Assembly (NCBI RefSeq): GCF_014502795.1
Contig: NZ_JACVHF010000014.1
Location: 27,975 to 91,974 of the forward strand
Reading direction: 5' to 3'
DNA length: 64,000 bases
From: Heliobacterium chlorum
Lineage (GTDB): Bacteria > Bacillota > Desulfitobacteriia > Heliobacteriales > Heliobacteriaceae
Shown: positions 46,966 through 55,788 of the stretch, in pieces
Numbering within the stretch: position 1 is the stretch's first letter
How the letters are laid out: each line of letters starts with the position of its first letter
Notes under the pieces: generated by a model
The model's input: the letters and a program-made list of their open reading frames with translations, nothing else
Told to the model about the DNA's origin: nothing
Databases searched by the model: none
Program-made: the position numbers and the translations under genes

Positions 46966-47778
46966 GTGAGTGATCAAGTACCGATTCCCCCTGGCTTTGC
47001 CGATATGTTGGCCCCTCGGGGTGCGAACAAACAGCGAGACAAAAAAACCTTTGCCATCGTTCCCCATCATCCCGGAGGCTTTATGAGTCCGGCTCAACTG
47101 ATGCGGATCGCGGAAGTCGCTAAAAAATACGCCAAAGCGGTCAATGTGACCTCCGGTCAACAGATCATGCTGATCGGGCTGGAGCGGGAAAACGTAGAGA
47201 AAGCCTGGCAGGAGCTCGGCCGCGAGCCGGAAGGACTGCTGGGCCCGCGTTGCCGCGGTGTCCGTTTTTGCCCAGGTATTGCCTTTTGCAAACGAGCCAC
47301 GTCGGACAGCATCGGATTAGGAACCTTACTGGACAAGAAGTTTCGCGGTATGGATATGCCGAATAAGGTCAAGATGAGCATTGCCGGCTGCTATCTTTCC
47401 TGTACAGCACCGGCGATTCGCGATATCGGCGTGATTGGTCTCGATGAAGACCGGTACCGCATCCTGATCGGCGGCGCCGGCGGTCATGCGCCGCGGCTGG
47501 CGGACCTCTTTATCGAAGGGGTGACCCGCAAACAGGTCCTCGCCATCGTCGATCGTGCCTTACACTATTACAAGGAAAAGGCCCACCCTGGGGAGCGGAT
47601 GCATGAGTTTGTTCCTCGGGTGGGACTCGACCGGATTCGCCGGGAAGTGCTCGGCGAGATGAAAGATCTGCCGCCCTGGCCGACACCGGAGGAAGAAGCG
47701 CGCCATCATGTCCGGCCAGGCGAGCTATTCCCCTTAGAGGTACAGACGGGCGGCGAAACCAGTTGTCCCATGCCATAA
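46966..47778 (+). CDS. Small siroheme/4Fe-4S nitrite/sulfite reductase-like protein
   Basis: A 270-residue single-repeat version of the nitrite/sulfite reductase fold. KTFAIVPHHPGGFMSPAQLMRIAE is the ferredoxin-like half-domain; CPGIAFC (Cys-x5-Cys) and GCYLSC (Cys-x3-Cys) bind the cluster-siroheme pair. Full-length assimilatory enzymes are about twice this size, so it is either a homodimeric reductase or a dedicated accessory form. GTG 46966 has GGAGGTAGC upstream. Position after hcp and before the DUF1858 gene suggests nitrite, hydroxylamine or NO-related chemistry rather than sulfate assimilation. Confidence 0.86.
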   Translation: MSDQVPIPPGFADMLAPRGANKQRDKKTFAIVPHHPGGFMSPAQLMRIAEVAKKYAKAVNVTSGQQIMLIGLERENVEKAWQELGREPEGLLGPRCRGVRFCPGIAFCKRATSDSIGLGTLLDKKFRGMDMPNKVKMSIAGCYLSCTAPAIRDIGVIGLDEDRYRILIGGAGGHAPRLADLFIEGVTRKQVLAIVDRALHYYKEKAHPGERMHEFVPRVGLDRIRREVLGEMKDLPPWPTPEEEARHHVRPGELFPLEVQTGGETSCPMP

Positions 47779-47823
47779 TTCGATATACGTAGTTCTTAAG
47801 AAGATACAAGGAGGTAGCTTTTA

Positions 47824-48018
47824 ATGATTACCAAAGACATGATGATTGGCGAAGTGGTGAGCAAATATCCTGAGACGGTCCCTGTGTTTCGATCTTTTGG
47901 GATGCAATGCTTAGGTTGTCCTTCCGCCCGTAATGAATCAGTGGAAAAGGCGGCCGGCGTTCACGGATTTGATGCGGACCGGCTGTTGGAGGCTTTGAAC
48001 GAAGCGATTAAAAAATAG
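47824..48018 (+). CDS. DUF1858 hybrid-cluster-associated redox disulfide protein
   Basis: A 64-residue single-domain protein. MIGEVVSKYPETVPVFRSFGMQCLGCPSA carries the CxxC pair of the DUF1858/TIGR03980 family, often encoded with hcp. AGGAGGTAGC precedes the ATG, almost identical to the leader of the preceding gene. It may pass reducing power through its CxxC to Hcp or to the siroheme protein. It is last in the operon; a terminator follows. Confidence 0.9.
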   Translation: MITKDMMIGEVVSKYPETVPVFRSFGMQCLGCPSARNESVEKAAGVHGFDADRLLEALNEAIKK

Positions 48019-48037
48019 CGTTAGGTTAGAACTGGGA

Positions 48038-48070
48038 AGAAGATCGAGGGAAAAACCTTCGATCTTCTTT
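48038..48070 (+). terminator. Terminator after the hcp operon
   Basis: AGAAGATCGAGGG pairs with CCTTCGATCTTCT over an A-rich loop (12 of 13 positions), followed by TT and a pyrimidine-rich tail. Confidence 0.75.
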
Positions 48071-48103
48071 CTGTTTCTGTCCGGGAAGGTCTATCGGTAA
48101 AAA

Positions 48104-48132
48104 TGTCGAAATAGAACTGAATATGCGACAAA
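48104..48132. promoter_or_regulatory. Two inverted Spo0A-like boxes before the dnaD-dnaI operon
   Basis: TGTCGAA (48104-48110) on the plus strand and TTTGTCGCA on the minus strand (48124-48132) face each other. Each resembles the 0A box TTTGTCGAA. They lie about 160-185 bases before the primosome operon. Confidence 0.35.
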
Positions 48133-48288
48133 AATAGGACAGACGGGCTCTACTGCAGCCGAATCTTATAAAGTCCCTTTTATCCTTAACTGGAAGCAAG
48201 AGGGACTTCATCATTTGTTAAAATATCTTGGCGGCCCTGATACATGGGTTTACAATAATAGTCGCTAGATGTTTCAAGAGAAAGGGGA

Positions 48289-49740
48289 GTGGCTCCGATC
48301 ATCGCACAATGGATGCAACGACTTTGGGAGACCCGCTCCCTTCATTTACATAATTTGCTTTACCATTCACAAGAGGAACTGCAATTGAGCAACGACTTGA
48401 TGCAGGAACTGCTGGTGATTGAAGAACGGGTGATGGCGGCCGGTTCGGAAGGAATTCCCGGCGCCTCCTTGCCCCGCCATGTGGCCGATACGATCGCACG
48501 GTTGAAAAAGATGCAACTGCTGGCTATGTCCTGTAAAGAAGACCGGGTATTTATCTCCTTCGAACCGCTCTTCGCCAAACTTGTCCACTGCCAAGTGGGC
48601 GATGTGGACTCCATGCAGCAGTACATACAGATCCACGACGAAATCCAGGAAGAAATGCGCCGGTTAGATGACACCCGCTCTCGCCAGGTGATCGAACGAA
48701 ACCAATTGGATGAGGAGCGAAAAGGCCTGCGGGAGCGGGAAGAGCGCCTTGTCGTCTGGGAGGACGAGCTGCGCCAATGGCAGAAGTCCTTGATGGAAAA
48801 AGACCAACTGCTGCACCAAATGCAGCTGCAGCTGACTGCGGAGGAACGGCGGTTGCAGGAGCAGCAGCAGAAAATCAACGAAGAGACGATGGACTTGGAG
48901 AACCTCCGCCGGGAGCTCGAGGAGGTACGGCGCCATCTCGAACAGCAGGCGGCCGGAAAGTTTGCTTCGCCGACTGGCACCGGCAAGGGAAGCAGCCTGG
49001 GAAATGGCCTAGGAACGGGACAGGGGACTGTTCCGGGGCAAGCTTCGTCCCGGAACGCTGCCGCGGCGGCGGTGGAAGACGATCGACCGATCGTTCAATT
49101 TTTACAGCAGCTTCGAGGTCAGGCGATCAATCATGATGATGTGCGGGAGATCCGTAAGATGCAGGCGCGCTATCGCTGGTCTGACGAGTTATTGCTCGCC
49201 TTTTTGGAGATGGTCGCTGCGCATAGCCAACTGCATCAGAAGACGGTGCCCACAGTGGCCGATTTCCGCCGCCAGGCCGAATTGATTTCGGCGTGGGGCG
49301 TCGACAGTGTGGACAAGCTGCAAGATTTTTATCGCCGTAAGTCTTATGTGGACGATAAGATCTGCGAAGTGTGGACAACCCTGGGATCAAGGATCAAGAT
49401 CAACGACGTCTTTCGGGATATGTACTTGAAGTGGTCGAAAACATGGGGCTTTTCTCACGAGGTCATCTTGCGAGCTTGTGAAGAGACCTATAAAGGAGCG
49501 GCCAATCCGAACCTCAACTATGTGGACATGATCCTCCTGCGCTGGCGGCAGGCTGGCGTCCGGACCGTAGAAGAGGGCGATCGGGAAACCGAACGCTTTA
49601 AGCAGATGCGAACCCGCGGCGGCGGGGCCGGTCGGGCAGCTACTGCCGGTTCGCCGCAGCGAGGCCCGCTTGCTGGCGTCAACGTCATGCCAAAGAGTGA
49701 AGAGGAAGCAAAAGCCTATGAACGATTTAATGATATATAA
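48289..49740 (+). CDS. DnaD-domain replication initiation protein (DnaB/DnaD type)
   Basis: A 483-residue protein. An N-terminal helical domain (to about 120), a long coiled coil (about 120-225), a Gly/Thr-rich linker (GTGKGSSLGNGLGTG, about 228-245) and two DnaD-like helical segments follow. The second carries WGFSHEVILRACEETYKGAANPNLNYVDMILLRW, the YxxxI-like DnaD2 signature. It helps load the replicative helicase at origins and forks. The start is unclear: GTG 48289 is too close to AAAGGGGA; ATG 48316 is far from it; a rare ATC start is conceivable. dnaI follows 18 bases later. Confidence 0.85.
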   Translation: MAPIIAQWMQRLWETRSLHLHNLLYHSQEELQLSNDLMQELLVIEERVMAAGSEGIPGASLPRHVADTIARLKKMQLLAMSCKEDRVFISFEPLFAKLVHCQVGDVDSMQQYIQIHDEIQEEMRRLDDTRSRQVIERNQLDEERKGLREREERLVVWEDELRQWQKSLMEKDQLLHQMQLQLTAEERRLQEQQQKINEETMDLENLRRELEEVRRHLEQQAAGKFASPTGTGKGSSLGNGLGTGQGTVPGQASSRNAAAAAVEDDRPIVQFLQQLRGQAINHDDVREIRKMQARYRWSDELLLAFLEMVAAHSQLHQKTVPTVADFRRQAELISAWGVDSVDKLQDFYRRKSYVDDKICEVWTTLGSRIKINDVFRDMYLKWSKTWGFSHEVILRACEETYKGAANPNLNYVDMILLRWRQAGVRTVEEGDRETERFKQMRTRGGGAGRAATAGSPQRGPLAGVNVMPKSEEEAKAYERFNDI

Positions 49741-49758
49741 GGGGATCGGAGGCGGACC

Positions 49759-50733
49759 ATGATCAATCGGGACAACAAACGGCTGCAGAAACAGGCGGAG
49801 CGGGACCGGCGGATCGAGGGGCTGCACCGGCAATATCCCCGCCTGGCTGAACTGGATCGCAGCCTGCGGCAGATCGGCATCCGCTTGGTGCAAAGTGCCG
49901 TGGGGAGGATGAAAGCGGACGAGATCGAAGCGCTCCAGCAGGAGCGGCAAACCCTGAATAGGGTCAGGGAATGTTTTCTCCGAGAGCACCGGATCGATCC
50001 GTCCCTCTTTGAGGTGCGCTGGGACTGCCCGCTTTGCCAAGACAAGGGCTGGAGCGATTTCGGCGTCAAGTGTGCCTGCCTGATCCAGGAAGAGATCGAC
50101 GAAGCGTTCGCCCAGTCGGGATTGACTGACGAGATGAAGCATCAGACCTTTGAGACCTTTGACCTTTCCTGGTACCGGCGGCAGGGTGAGCCGGGACTTC
50201 GACTGGCCGAAAAAATGGGTTCCATCCTTCGGGTATGTCAAGAGTTTAGCGAAGCCATGATCCGGGGAACCTGTAAGACAAACCTACTTTTGCACGGCGC
50301 CGTTGGCACGGGGAAAACCCACCTGTCGAGCGCCATCGCCAACCGGCTGCTGACTGCGGGAAATTCGGTCATCTACCGGACGATCAGCCAGATCATGGCG
50401 AGCATTATGGAAGCAAAGTTCGATTTTCAGAACCAAGGCCGCCAGCCGGAAGTGATTACGGCGCTGCGCAAGGTGGATCTGGTCATCATCGACGACTTGG
50501 GAACTGAAAAGACGACCGATTTTGTCGTCTCCGAATTGTTTGAACTGGTCAATGACCGTCTGCGCTTAGGCAAACCGATGGTGGTCTCTACCAATATTCA
50601 GCTTAGCGAGATCCCGGCGATCTACGGTCACCGGCTGGCTGATCGCCTGATCACCCAGTCCATGGTCATGAAGTTCGAAGGCAAGAGTGTCCGGCAGTTG
50701 AAGCGGGAATCGGGTGAATATAAGCTGCTGTAA
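49759..50733 (+). CDS. dnaI: DnaI-type helicase loader (AAA+ ATPase)
   Basis: A 324-residue protein. The N-terminal part has a zinc-ribbon-like CPLCQDKGW...CAC set (about residues 90-110). The AAA+ domain shows Walker A GAVGTGKTHL (about 182-191), Walker B LVIIDDLGTEK, sensor I VVSTN and a C-terminal arginine-rich QLKRES. This is the DnaC/DnaI/IstB fold; position behind a DnaD protein makes helicase loading the likely role. GGAGG precedes the ATG. Confidence 0.9.
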   Translation: MINRDNKRLQKQAERDRRIEGLHRQYPRLAELDRSLRQIGIRLVQSAVGRMKADEIEALQQERQTLNRVRECFLREHRIDPSLFEVRWDCPLCQDKGWSDFGVKCACLIQEEIDEAFAQSGLTDEMKHQTFETFDLSWYRRQGEPGLRLAEKMGSILRVCQEFSEAMIRGTCKTNLLLHGAVGTGKTHLSSAIANRLLTAGNSVIYRTISQIMASIMEAKFDFQNQGRQPEVITALRKVDLVIIDDLGTEKTTDFVVSELFELVNDRLRLGKPMVVSTNIQLSEIPAIYGHRLADRLITQSMVMKFEGKSVRQLKRESGEYKLL

Positions 50734-50777
50734 CCGGCAGCCTGCGCCGTGAGGCCTTAGCGGAGAGGAGAACCGAT

Positions 50778-51503
50778 GTGAACGCCTTAGACGGGTTGAT
50801 TCTCATCATCGTCGGCATATGCTTTTACCGGGGGTATCGCCGGGGGCTGCTGGCTGCCTTGCTGGGAGCTGGCGCATACATATTTTCTTTTTTCCTAGCA
50901 ACAAGTATGTTTAAGCCGCTGGCGGTGCTGCTTGATCAGCAGCTCGGCGCCGTAGCGCGCCTGCAAAGCTTTTTTTTTCAAAAGTTTATGCCCGCTCTCC
51001 CGGCAGCCCAGGTGAAGGTCGATGTGATGCCCAGCTTGAACATCGAACGGGCGCTCAAAGATCTGCCACTGCCGGACTTTTACAAACATGAGATGGCCCA
51101 GCAACTCAGCAATGTAACCGTTACCATCCCGACGGGTGTGAATACGATGGGCGATATGGTGGCGAACTATTTAGCAAATTCGCTCTGGAACACACTGGTT
51201 TTTGTGGTGACCTTCGCCGTCTTCGGACTGCTGGTCAAGCTCGTCGTGGCCGCTTGGATTAAGTTTCGCGGTGACGGCTGGCTCGGCCAGACAGATCGCC
51301 TGCTTGGCGCCACGCTGGCTGCGGGGACTGGTTGGGCAGCTGTCGTGCTCGTTTTGGCTTGGTTTTACGGCGGAACGCTGGTGGGTGCATCACCCCTGCG
51401 GGTAGAGACGCAGCCGCTGTTGGATTCGTCCCGGTTAATGCCTGTCATCTTTACCTGCAATGAATGGATGGTTCAACACTTTAGCGGCTACACTTTTCGT
51501 TGA
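50778..51503 (+). CDS. CvpA family membrane protein
   Basis: A 241-residue protein with four to five membrane helices. NALDGLILIIVGICFYRGYRRGLLAALLGA is the CvpA opening. A hydrophilic insertion lies between helices (about residues 55-125). CvpA proteins relate to colicin V production and envelope homeostasis; the molecular role is not clear. GTG 50778 follows GAGGAG. It follows dnaI by 44 bases in the same operon. Confidence 0.82.
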   Translation: MNALDGLILIIVGICFYRGYRRGLLAALLGAGAYIFSFFLATSMFKPLAVLLDQQLGAVARLQSFFFQKFMPALPAAQVKVDVMPSLNIERALKDLPLPDFYKHEMAQQLSNVTVTIPTGVNTMGDMVANYLANSLWNTLVFVVTFAVFGLLVKLVVAAWIKFRGDGWLGQTDRLLGATLAAGTGWAAVVLVLAWFYGGTLVGASPLRVETQPLLDSSRLMPVIFTCNEWMVQHFSGYTFR

Positions 51504-51532
51504 GACCGATCGTTTTTGCAGGAGGAATCGAA

Positions 51533-52993
51533 GTGGGAAAAAAAGAAGGAAAAAACGGAAAGAACTGCTTGGCCTACAAACAAGAGCCGGTGTGGGATAG
51601 TTTGAAAGCGGCCGAAAAAGAAAAGGTACAGGCCTTTGCAGAAGGCTATAAGACATTTTTATCGACGGCCAAGACCGAGCGGGAAGCGGTCGATTACTTC
51701 CAGGAGAGGGCGATCGCGCAGGGATATGTGCCTTTCGCCGAAAAAGCGGCTCAGGGACTGAAACCTGGCGATAAGGTCTTCTTTGTCAATCGCAACAAGG
51801 CCATCTTGCTCGTGCAGATCGGGAAACGGCCCCTGTCGGAAGGATTAGCCCTGGTAGGTGCCCATCTGGACGCACCACGGATCGACTTGAAGCCCAACCC
51901 GCTATATCAGGACGAGAAGATGGTCCTCTTTAAGACCCATTATTATGGCGGCATCAAAAAATACCAATGGCTCACCTTGCCTTTAGCCCTGCATGGGGTG
52001 ACCGTGCTGGGAGACGGTTCACTCCGGAAGATCGCTATCGGGGAAAAAGCGGACGATCCCGTATTCACCATTACGGACTTGCTACCCCATTTGGCGAAGG
52101 ATCAGATGGAGAAAAAGATGTCTGAGGCGGTGACCGGGGAAGGCCTGAATATTCTTGTCGGGGGGTTGCCTGCCGACGAAGAAAAAGAAGAGAACGGCAA
52201 GGAAAAGCATAAAGAGCGCTTTAAGAAGGCCATATTAGAACTCCTTCACCAGATGTACGGCATGACCGAAGAAGACTTTTTGACCTCCGAATGGCAAGGG
52301 GTACCGGCTGGAAGCGCCCGGGACGTCGGTTTTGATCGGGCTTTTGTCGGCGGCTACGGCCAAGATGACCGGGTCTGCTGTTACACTGCGGCGGAGGCTC
52401 TCTTCGCCTTGACCGAAACAGAGCAGACGGCGGCGGTGTTGCTCGTCGATAAAGAGGAGACTGGCTCCGACAGCAATACGGGCATGCGTTCTCGATTCTT
52501 CGAAAACGCTCTGGCGGAACTGGTCTATGCGTCTTTGCCGCAAGGGGAATTGACACCGCCCGAATTGATCCAGCGCCGCTGTCTTTTCCACACCCGAGCC
52601 CTTTCTGCCGATGTGACAGCCGGTATGGATCCCAACTATGAGAATGTGCTCGAAGAGAAAAACGCCACCCGCTTAGGCTACGGTGTAGCCGTATCGAAGT
52701 ACACCGGCAGCCGCGGAAAATACGGCACTTCGGAAGCGAACGCCGAATTCATGGGAGAAGTGCGTCGGATTTTCCGGGATGCAGGGATTGTGTGGCAAAG
52801 CGGCGAATTGGGCAAAGTGGACCAGGGGGGCGGCGGAACGATCGCCCAGTTTCTGGCGGTCTACGGTATGGATGTGCTCGACTGCGGGGTCCCCTTGCTC
52901 AGCATGCATGCCCCCTTTGAAGTGGCTCACAAAGCTGATGTGTATATGGCCTGTCAAGCCTATAAGGCCTTTTTGGCGTCAGCGAAAAAATAG
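51533..52993 (+). CDS. M18 family aminopeptidase
   Basis: A 486-residue zinc aminopeptidase. LVGAHLDAPRIDLKPNPLY gives the first metal His and Asp; the KEETGSDSNTGM motif holds the catalytic Glu and metal ligand; later SADVTAGMDPNYE and the final SMHAPFEVAHKAD supply the remaining Asp and His. It removes N-terminal amino acids from peptides in the cytosol. GTG 51533 is used because AGGAGG lies seven bases before it; the TTG at 51500 overlaps the cvpA stop. Confidence 0.92.
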   Translation: MGKKEGKNGKNCLAYKQEPVWDSLKAAEKEKVQAFAEGYKTFLSTAKTEREAVDYFQERAIAQGYVPFAEKAAQGLKPGDKVFFVNRNKAILLVQIGKRPLSEGLALVGAHLDAPRIDLKPNPLYQDEKMVLFKTHYYGGIKKYQWLTLPLALHGVTVLGDGSLRKIAIGEKADDPVFTITDLLPHLAKDQMEKKMSEAVTGEGLNILVGGLPADEEKEENGKEKHKERFKKAILELLHQMYGMTEEDFLTSEWQGVPAGSARDVGFDRAFVGGYGQDDRVCCYTAAEALFALTETEQTAAVLLVDKEETGSDSNTGMRSRFFENALAELVYASLPQGELTPPELIQRRCLFHTRALSADVTAGMDPNYENVLEEKNATRLGYGVAVSKYTGSRGKYGTSEANAEFMGEVRRIFRDAGIVWQSGELGKVDQGGGGTIAQFLAVYGMDVLDCGVPLLSMHAPFEVAHKADVYMACQAYKAFLASAKK

Positions 52994-53012
52994 CGTTCCG
53001 CAGCGGCGAGGG

Positions 53013-53052
53013 TGGGCGAACCGAGAACCTTCCTAAAGGTGGGGTTCGCCCA
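53013..53052 (+). terminator. Hairpin between the aminopeptidase and yedF
   Basis: TGGGCGAACC pairs perfectly with GGTTCGCCCA (53043-53052), with a further short stem ACCTT/AAGGT inside. The tail TCTCTTCG is a poor T run, so it may reduce rather than end transcription. Confidence 0.5.
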
Positions 53053-53087
53053 TCTCTTCGCTGGGTAACACGTTGGAGGTATCTGGA

Positions 53088-53516
53088 ATGACAAAAGAGA
53101 CGGGTGCGGCAGCCATGTCGGAGCTTTCCGGCACTGCGAACAAAGATTTAACCGGCATTTCCACCTCCTTTGAGATCCGGGAGGGAACGGTGCTGGTGAT
53201 GGCGGCAGACACCATCGGTCGCGGCGATGATCAACTGGGCCGGACATTGGCTAAATCCTTTCTTTACACCCTCTCCCAAGCGGAAATGATCCCTAGGACG
53301 ATCATCTTTTTAAACAGCGGTGTTAAACTGGTCTGCCAAGATTCCGACGCGATCCCCAACCTGCTGGCATTGGAGGAGCGGGGTGCCGAGATCCTCTCCT
53401 GCGGGACATGCCTCGATTTTTATCACCTAAAAGACCAAGTCGTCGCCGGAAAAGTCAGCAACATGTATGCGATTATCGATACCCTCACTCGAGCACCGAA
53501 AGTGATCAATTTTTAA
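53088..53516 (+). CDS. yedF: YedF-type selenium metabolism protein, DsrE domain only
   Basis: A 142-residue protein. TVLVMAADTIGRGDDQLGRTLAKSFLYTLSQAE, IIFLNSGVKLVCQDS, ILSCGTCLDFYHLKDQVVAGKVSNMY match the C-terminal DsrE-like domain of the YedF selenium-metabolism family. Usual members have about 200 residues with an N-terminal TusA domain carrying a conserved cysteine; that domain is absent, and the 94 bases upstream cannot encode it. The CGTC cysteines may bind sulfur or selenium. ATG 53088 has GGAGG eight bases upstream. The call agrees with selB and tRNA-Sec elsewhere. Confidence 0.86.
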   Translation: MTKETGAAAMSELSGTANKDLTGISTSFEIREGTVLVMAADTIGRGDDQLGRTLAKSFLYTLSQAEMIPRTIIFLNSGVKLVCQDSDAIPNLLALEERGAEILSCGTCLDFYHLKDQVVAGKVSNMYAIIDTLTRAPKVINF

Positions 53517-53519
53517 GTC

Positions 53520-54515
53520 ATGAGTATAGCAGAGAAAGAACCCTTCTGGCTCCGCTGGTGGCCTTGGGGGAAGAAGAAAAAGACGATGGAACCGGACGAA
53601 CAGATCCGGGGATTTTTACAGAACCTGGTGCAGGGAATTGTGCCGAGCCAGGAACAGCTGGCGGTCATCTTAAAAGAGCCGTCGGAAAAGCGGAGCCAGT
53701 GGTGGCTCGCTGCTGTTCGGGCGGTGCCCACATCGACCGGGAAGATGGTCAACGGCATGGGACCCTCCTCAAGCCCTGCCTGGCGGTTGGCCCGGATCCT
53801 GCGGCTCGAAATCTATTGGCAAGAAGTCATGAGCAATCTACCGACGGCACCGAAAGAGCGAGTCATCGAGACGATTGGCCCGATGCCGCTGCCGGAAGTT
53901 CTCCCGCTGTTAGAAGCAGCCTTGATTAGCGGCGCCCCCTCGGTCAGTTTAGCTGCGGCCGATTACTTGGCGAAACGACCGGAGCCCCGTGTGACTGACT
54001 TTTTTATCGAAGTGCTCCACCGCCCTGACGGCGGCCCTTGGACTGACCGGGCTGCGCGGGGATTGGCGATGCGCCGTGCTTTTGACGGTCAATCGGTCTG
54101 GTCACAACTCATCGCCATGACGACGCAGGCGGAAGAAGAAATCCGCAGCCGTGCCTGGGAAGTGATGGCTTCCTTCGGACCCCCGGCAGAACAGGAAGAG
54201 GTGGGCGATCTCGATAGGGCGCTGAAAAAGAGCCTGAGCGATGCCAGTCCCCTCGTTCGTGCCCGTGCTGCCGAGTCGGCAGGGCTGTTGGCTCGGGGCG
54301 CCCTGATTCCAGCCTTGATGGAAGCGATGTCCGATGAGAACGAACGGGTGCGGGCAGAAGCGGCCCGTTCCTTAGGGCGGTTAGCTGCCCTCGATCTGTT
54401 AGCGGCTGAAATAAAAAAAGACGTCCGGAACATATTGACTCAAGGCCTGGAAGACCCGGATTATCGCGTCAGTGGTTGCGCCCGGCAGGCGCTGCATTAC
54501 ATAACCGAGAGTTGA
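53520..54515 (+). CDS. HEAT-repeat protein
   Basis: A 331-residue soluble protein. The C-terminal half contains repeated helical pairs such as SPLVRARAAESAGLLARGALIPALMEAM and NERVRAEAARSLGRLAALDLL, typical of HEAT/PBS-lyase repeats for protein contacts. The N-terminal segment is Trp- and Lys-rich (FWLRWWPWGKKKK). ATG 53520 has no clear ribosome site; ATG 53586 after GGGGGAAG is an alternative. It starts three bases after the yedF stop and ends eight before mscS. Its specific partner is unknown. Confidence 0.75.
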   Translation: MSIAEKEPFWLRWWPWGKKKKTMEPDEQIRGFLQNLVQGIVPSQEQLAVILKEPSEKRSQWWLAAVRAVPTSTGKMVNGMGPSSSPAWRLARILRLEIYWQEVMSNLPTAPKERVIETIGPMPLPEVLPLLEAALISGAPSVSLAAADYLAKRPEPRVTDFFIEVLHRPDGGPWTDRAARGLAMRRAFDGQSVWSQLIAMTTQAEEEIRSRAWEVMASFGPPAEQEEVGDLDRALKKSLSDASPLVRARAAESAGLLARGALIPALMEAMSDENERVRAEAARSLGRLAALDLLAAEIKKDVRNILTQGLEDPDYRVSGCARQALHYITES

Positions 54516-54523
54516 GGTGAGCC

Positions 54524-55447
54524 ATGCTCAGTATTTTCGGTCAGTATGTGAGTACGCGGATGCAAGCGATCGGCATGGGGGAATGGGCTGATCCGACAGC
54601 TGCCTTCGCCGTCGGCACTGTTCACGTTTTCTTTGCCCTCTTGTTGGCTTGGTTGGTGCTTCGCTTTGGCAAAAAAGCGATCGACGGCATTTTTTCCCGG
54701 GAAAACGGCATGACCTTGATCAACGAAAAACGGGGGGCCACCTTGGCGACCCTGTTGAAAAGCTTGCTCTTTTACAGTGTCTTTTTTGTCACAGCTATGG
54801 AAGTGTTGAACACGGTCTTCGGGGTTCAGACTCAGGCGATTCTAGCTGGTGCCGGTGTCTTCGGCATTGCTGTCGGTTTTGGCGCCCAGAGCCTTATGCG
54901 CGACGTGATCACCGGTTTTTTTATCATCTTTGAAAACCAGTACGCTGTCGGCGAGTTTGTCACCATCGGCAAGTATTCCGGCGTTGTCGAAGAGATTGGG
55001 CTGCGAGTGACGAAGATTCGAGATATCACGGGGGACCTGCACATCATCCCGAACGGTCAGGTCAAGGAAGTGAGTAACAAAAACCGCGGCCCCATGACAG
55101 CCATGGTCGACATCAGCATCGCTTACGAGGAGAATGTGGACCGGGCCTTAGACATCTTGGAGAGGGCCTCTAAGGAAATGGCCCAGGAGTTGGCCGATCT
55201 GATCACAGAAGGGCCGCAGGTGTTAGGTGTTGTTAATTTAGGACCATCGGAAGTGGTCATTCGCGTCATCGCCAAGACGGTACCGATGGAACAGTGGCGG
55301 ATGGAACGAGAGATGCGTCGTCGTTTTAAGTTGGCTTTTGAACAGGCGGGGATCGAGATCCCTTATCCACGGCAGGTCCATGTGCCTTATAGCTCTTTGC
55401 GAAGCCCTGTACAGGATGGCCTGTTGAAGCAAGAGTCTTCCAAGTAA
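54524..55447 (+). CDS. mscS: MscS-type mechanosensitive channel
   Basis: A 307-residue protein with three N-terminal membrane helices (about residues 25-50, 75-98, 104-128). The pore helix segment AGAGVFGIAVGFGAQSLMRDVITGFFIIFENQY is the MscS signature, followed by the beta domain (VGEFVTIGKYSGVVEEIGLRVTKIRD) and a cytosolic vestibule. It opens under membrane tension and protects against osmotic downshock. GAGGTGAGCC precedes the ATG. The MscS-DUF951-YchF order is common near Firmicute origins. Confidence 0.93.
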   Translation: MLSIFGQYVSTRMQAIGMGEWADPTAAFAVGTVHVFFALLLAWLVLRFGKKAIDGIFSRENGMTLINEKRGATLATLLKSLLFYSVFFVTAMEVLNTVFGVQTQAILAGAGVFGIAVGFGAQSLMRDVITGFFIIFENQYAVGEFVTIGKYSGVVEEIGLRVTKIRDITGDLHIIPNGQVKEVSNKNRGPMTAMVDISIAYEENVDRALDILERASKEMAQELADLITEGPQVLGVVNLGPSEVVIRVIAKTVPMEQWRMEREMRRRFKLAFEQAGIEIPYPRQVHVPYSSLRSPVQDGLLKQESSK

Positions 55448-55461
55448 GAGGTGAAATCGGA

Positions 55462-55671
55462 ATGGCCCATTTTTCCGTCGGCGATCGAGTGCGCCTGCGT
55501 AAATCACACCCTTGCGGATCTACTGACTGGGAAATCACCCGTGTCGGCATGGATTTTCGCATTCGCTGCCTCGGGTGCAGCCACCAACTGTTGATCCCGC
55601 GGGTTAAGTTTGAAAAAGCGGTGAAAGCGGTCATTTCCCGGTTCGAGGAAGCCGATCCAAAGCAAACATAA
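55462..55671 (+). CDS. DUF951 family small protein
   Basis: A 69-residue protein. FSVGDRVRLRKSHPCGSTDWEITRVGMDFRIRCLGCSHQLLIPR is the DUF951 pattern; CLGC with an upstream HPCG gives a likely zinc or nucleic-acid-binding site in a small beta barrel. GTAAGAGGTG precedes the ATG. It lies 14 bases after mscS, as in many Firmicutes. Function unknown. Confidence 0.9.
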   Translation: MAHFSVGDRVRLRKSHPCGSTDWEITRVGMDFRIRCLGCSHQLLIPRVKFEKAVKAVISRFEEADPKQT

Positions 55672-55704
55672 AGGGCACATCCCGCCTTCTGGGGTGTGCC
55701 CTTT
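55670..55704 (+). terminator. Hairpin after DUF951
   Basis: AAAGGGCACATCCC pairs with GGGTGTGCCCTTT (one G-U). Followed by ATGATG, no T run; probably the operon end. Confidence 0.5.
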
Positions 55705-55788
55705 ATGATGAAATTCTTACGATCATCCCATAGAAGAGATGAACTTTTCATAGAAATGGGGAATACTGATCACAAGAGGTGATCTGCA

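Noticed and set aside
46966..47778. Full NirB/assimilatory sulfite reductase
   Set aside because: The protein is about half the usual length, with one repeat and no flavin or NAD-binding part.
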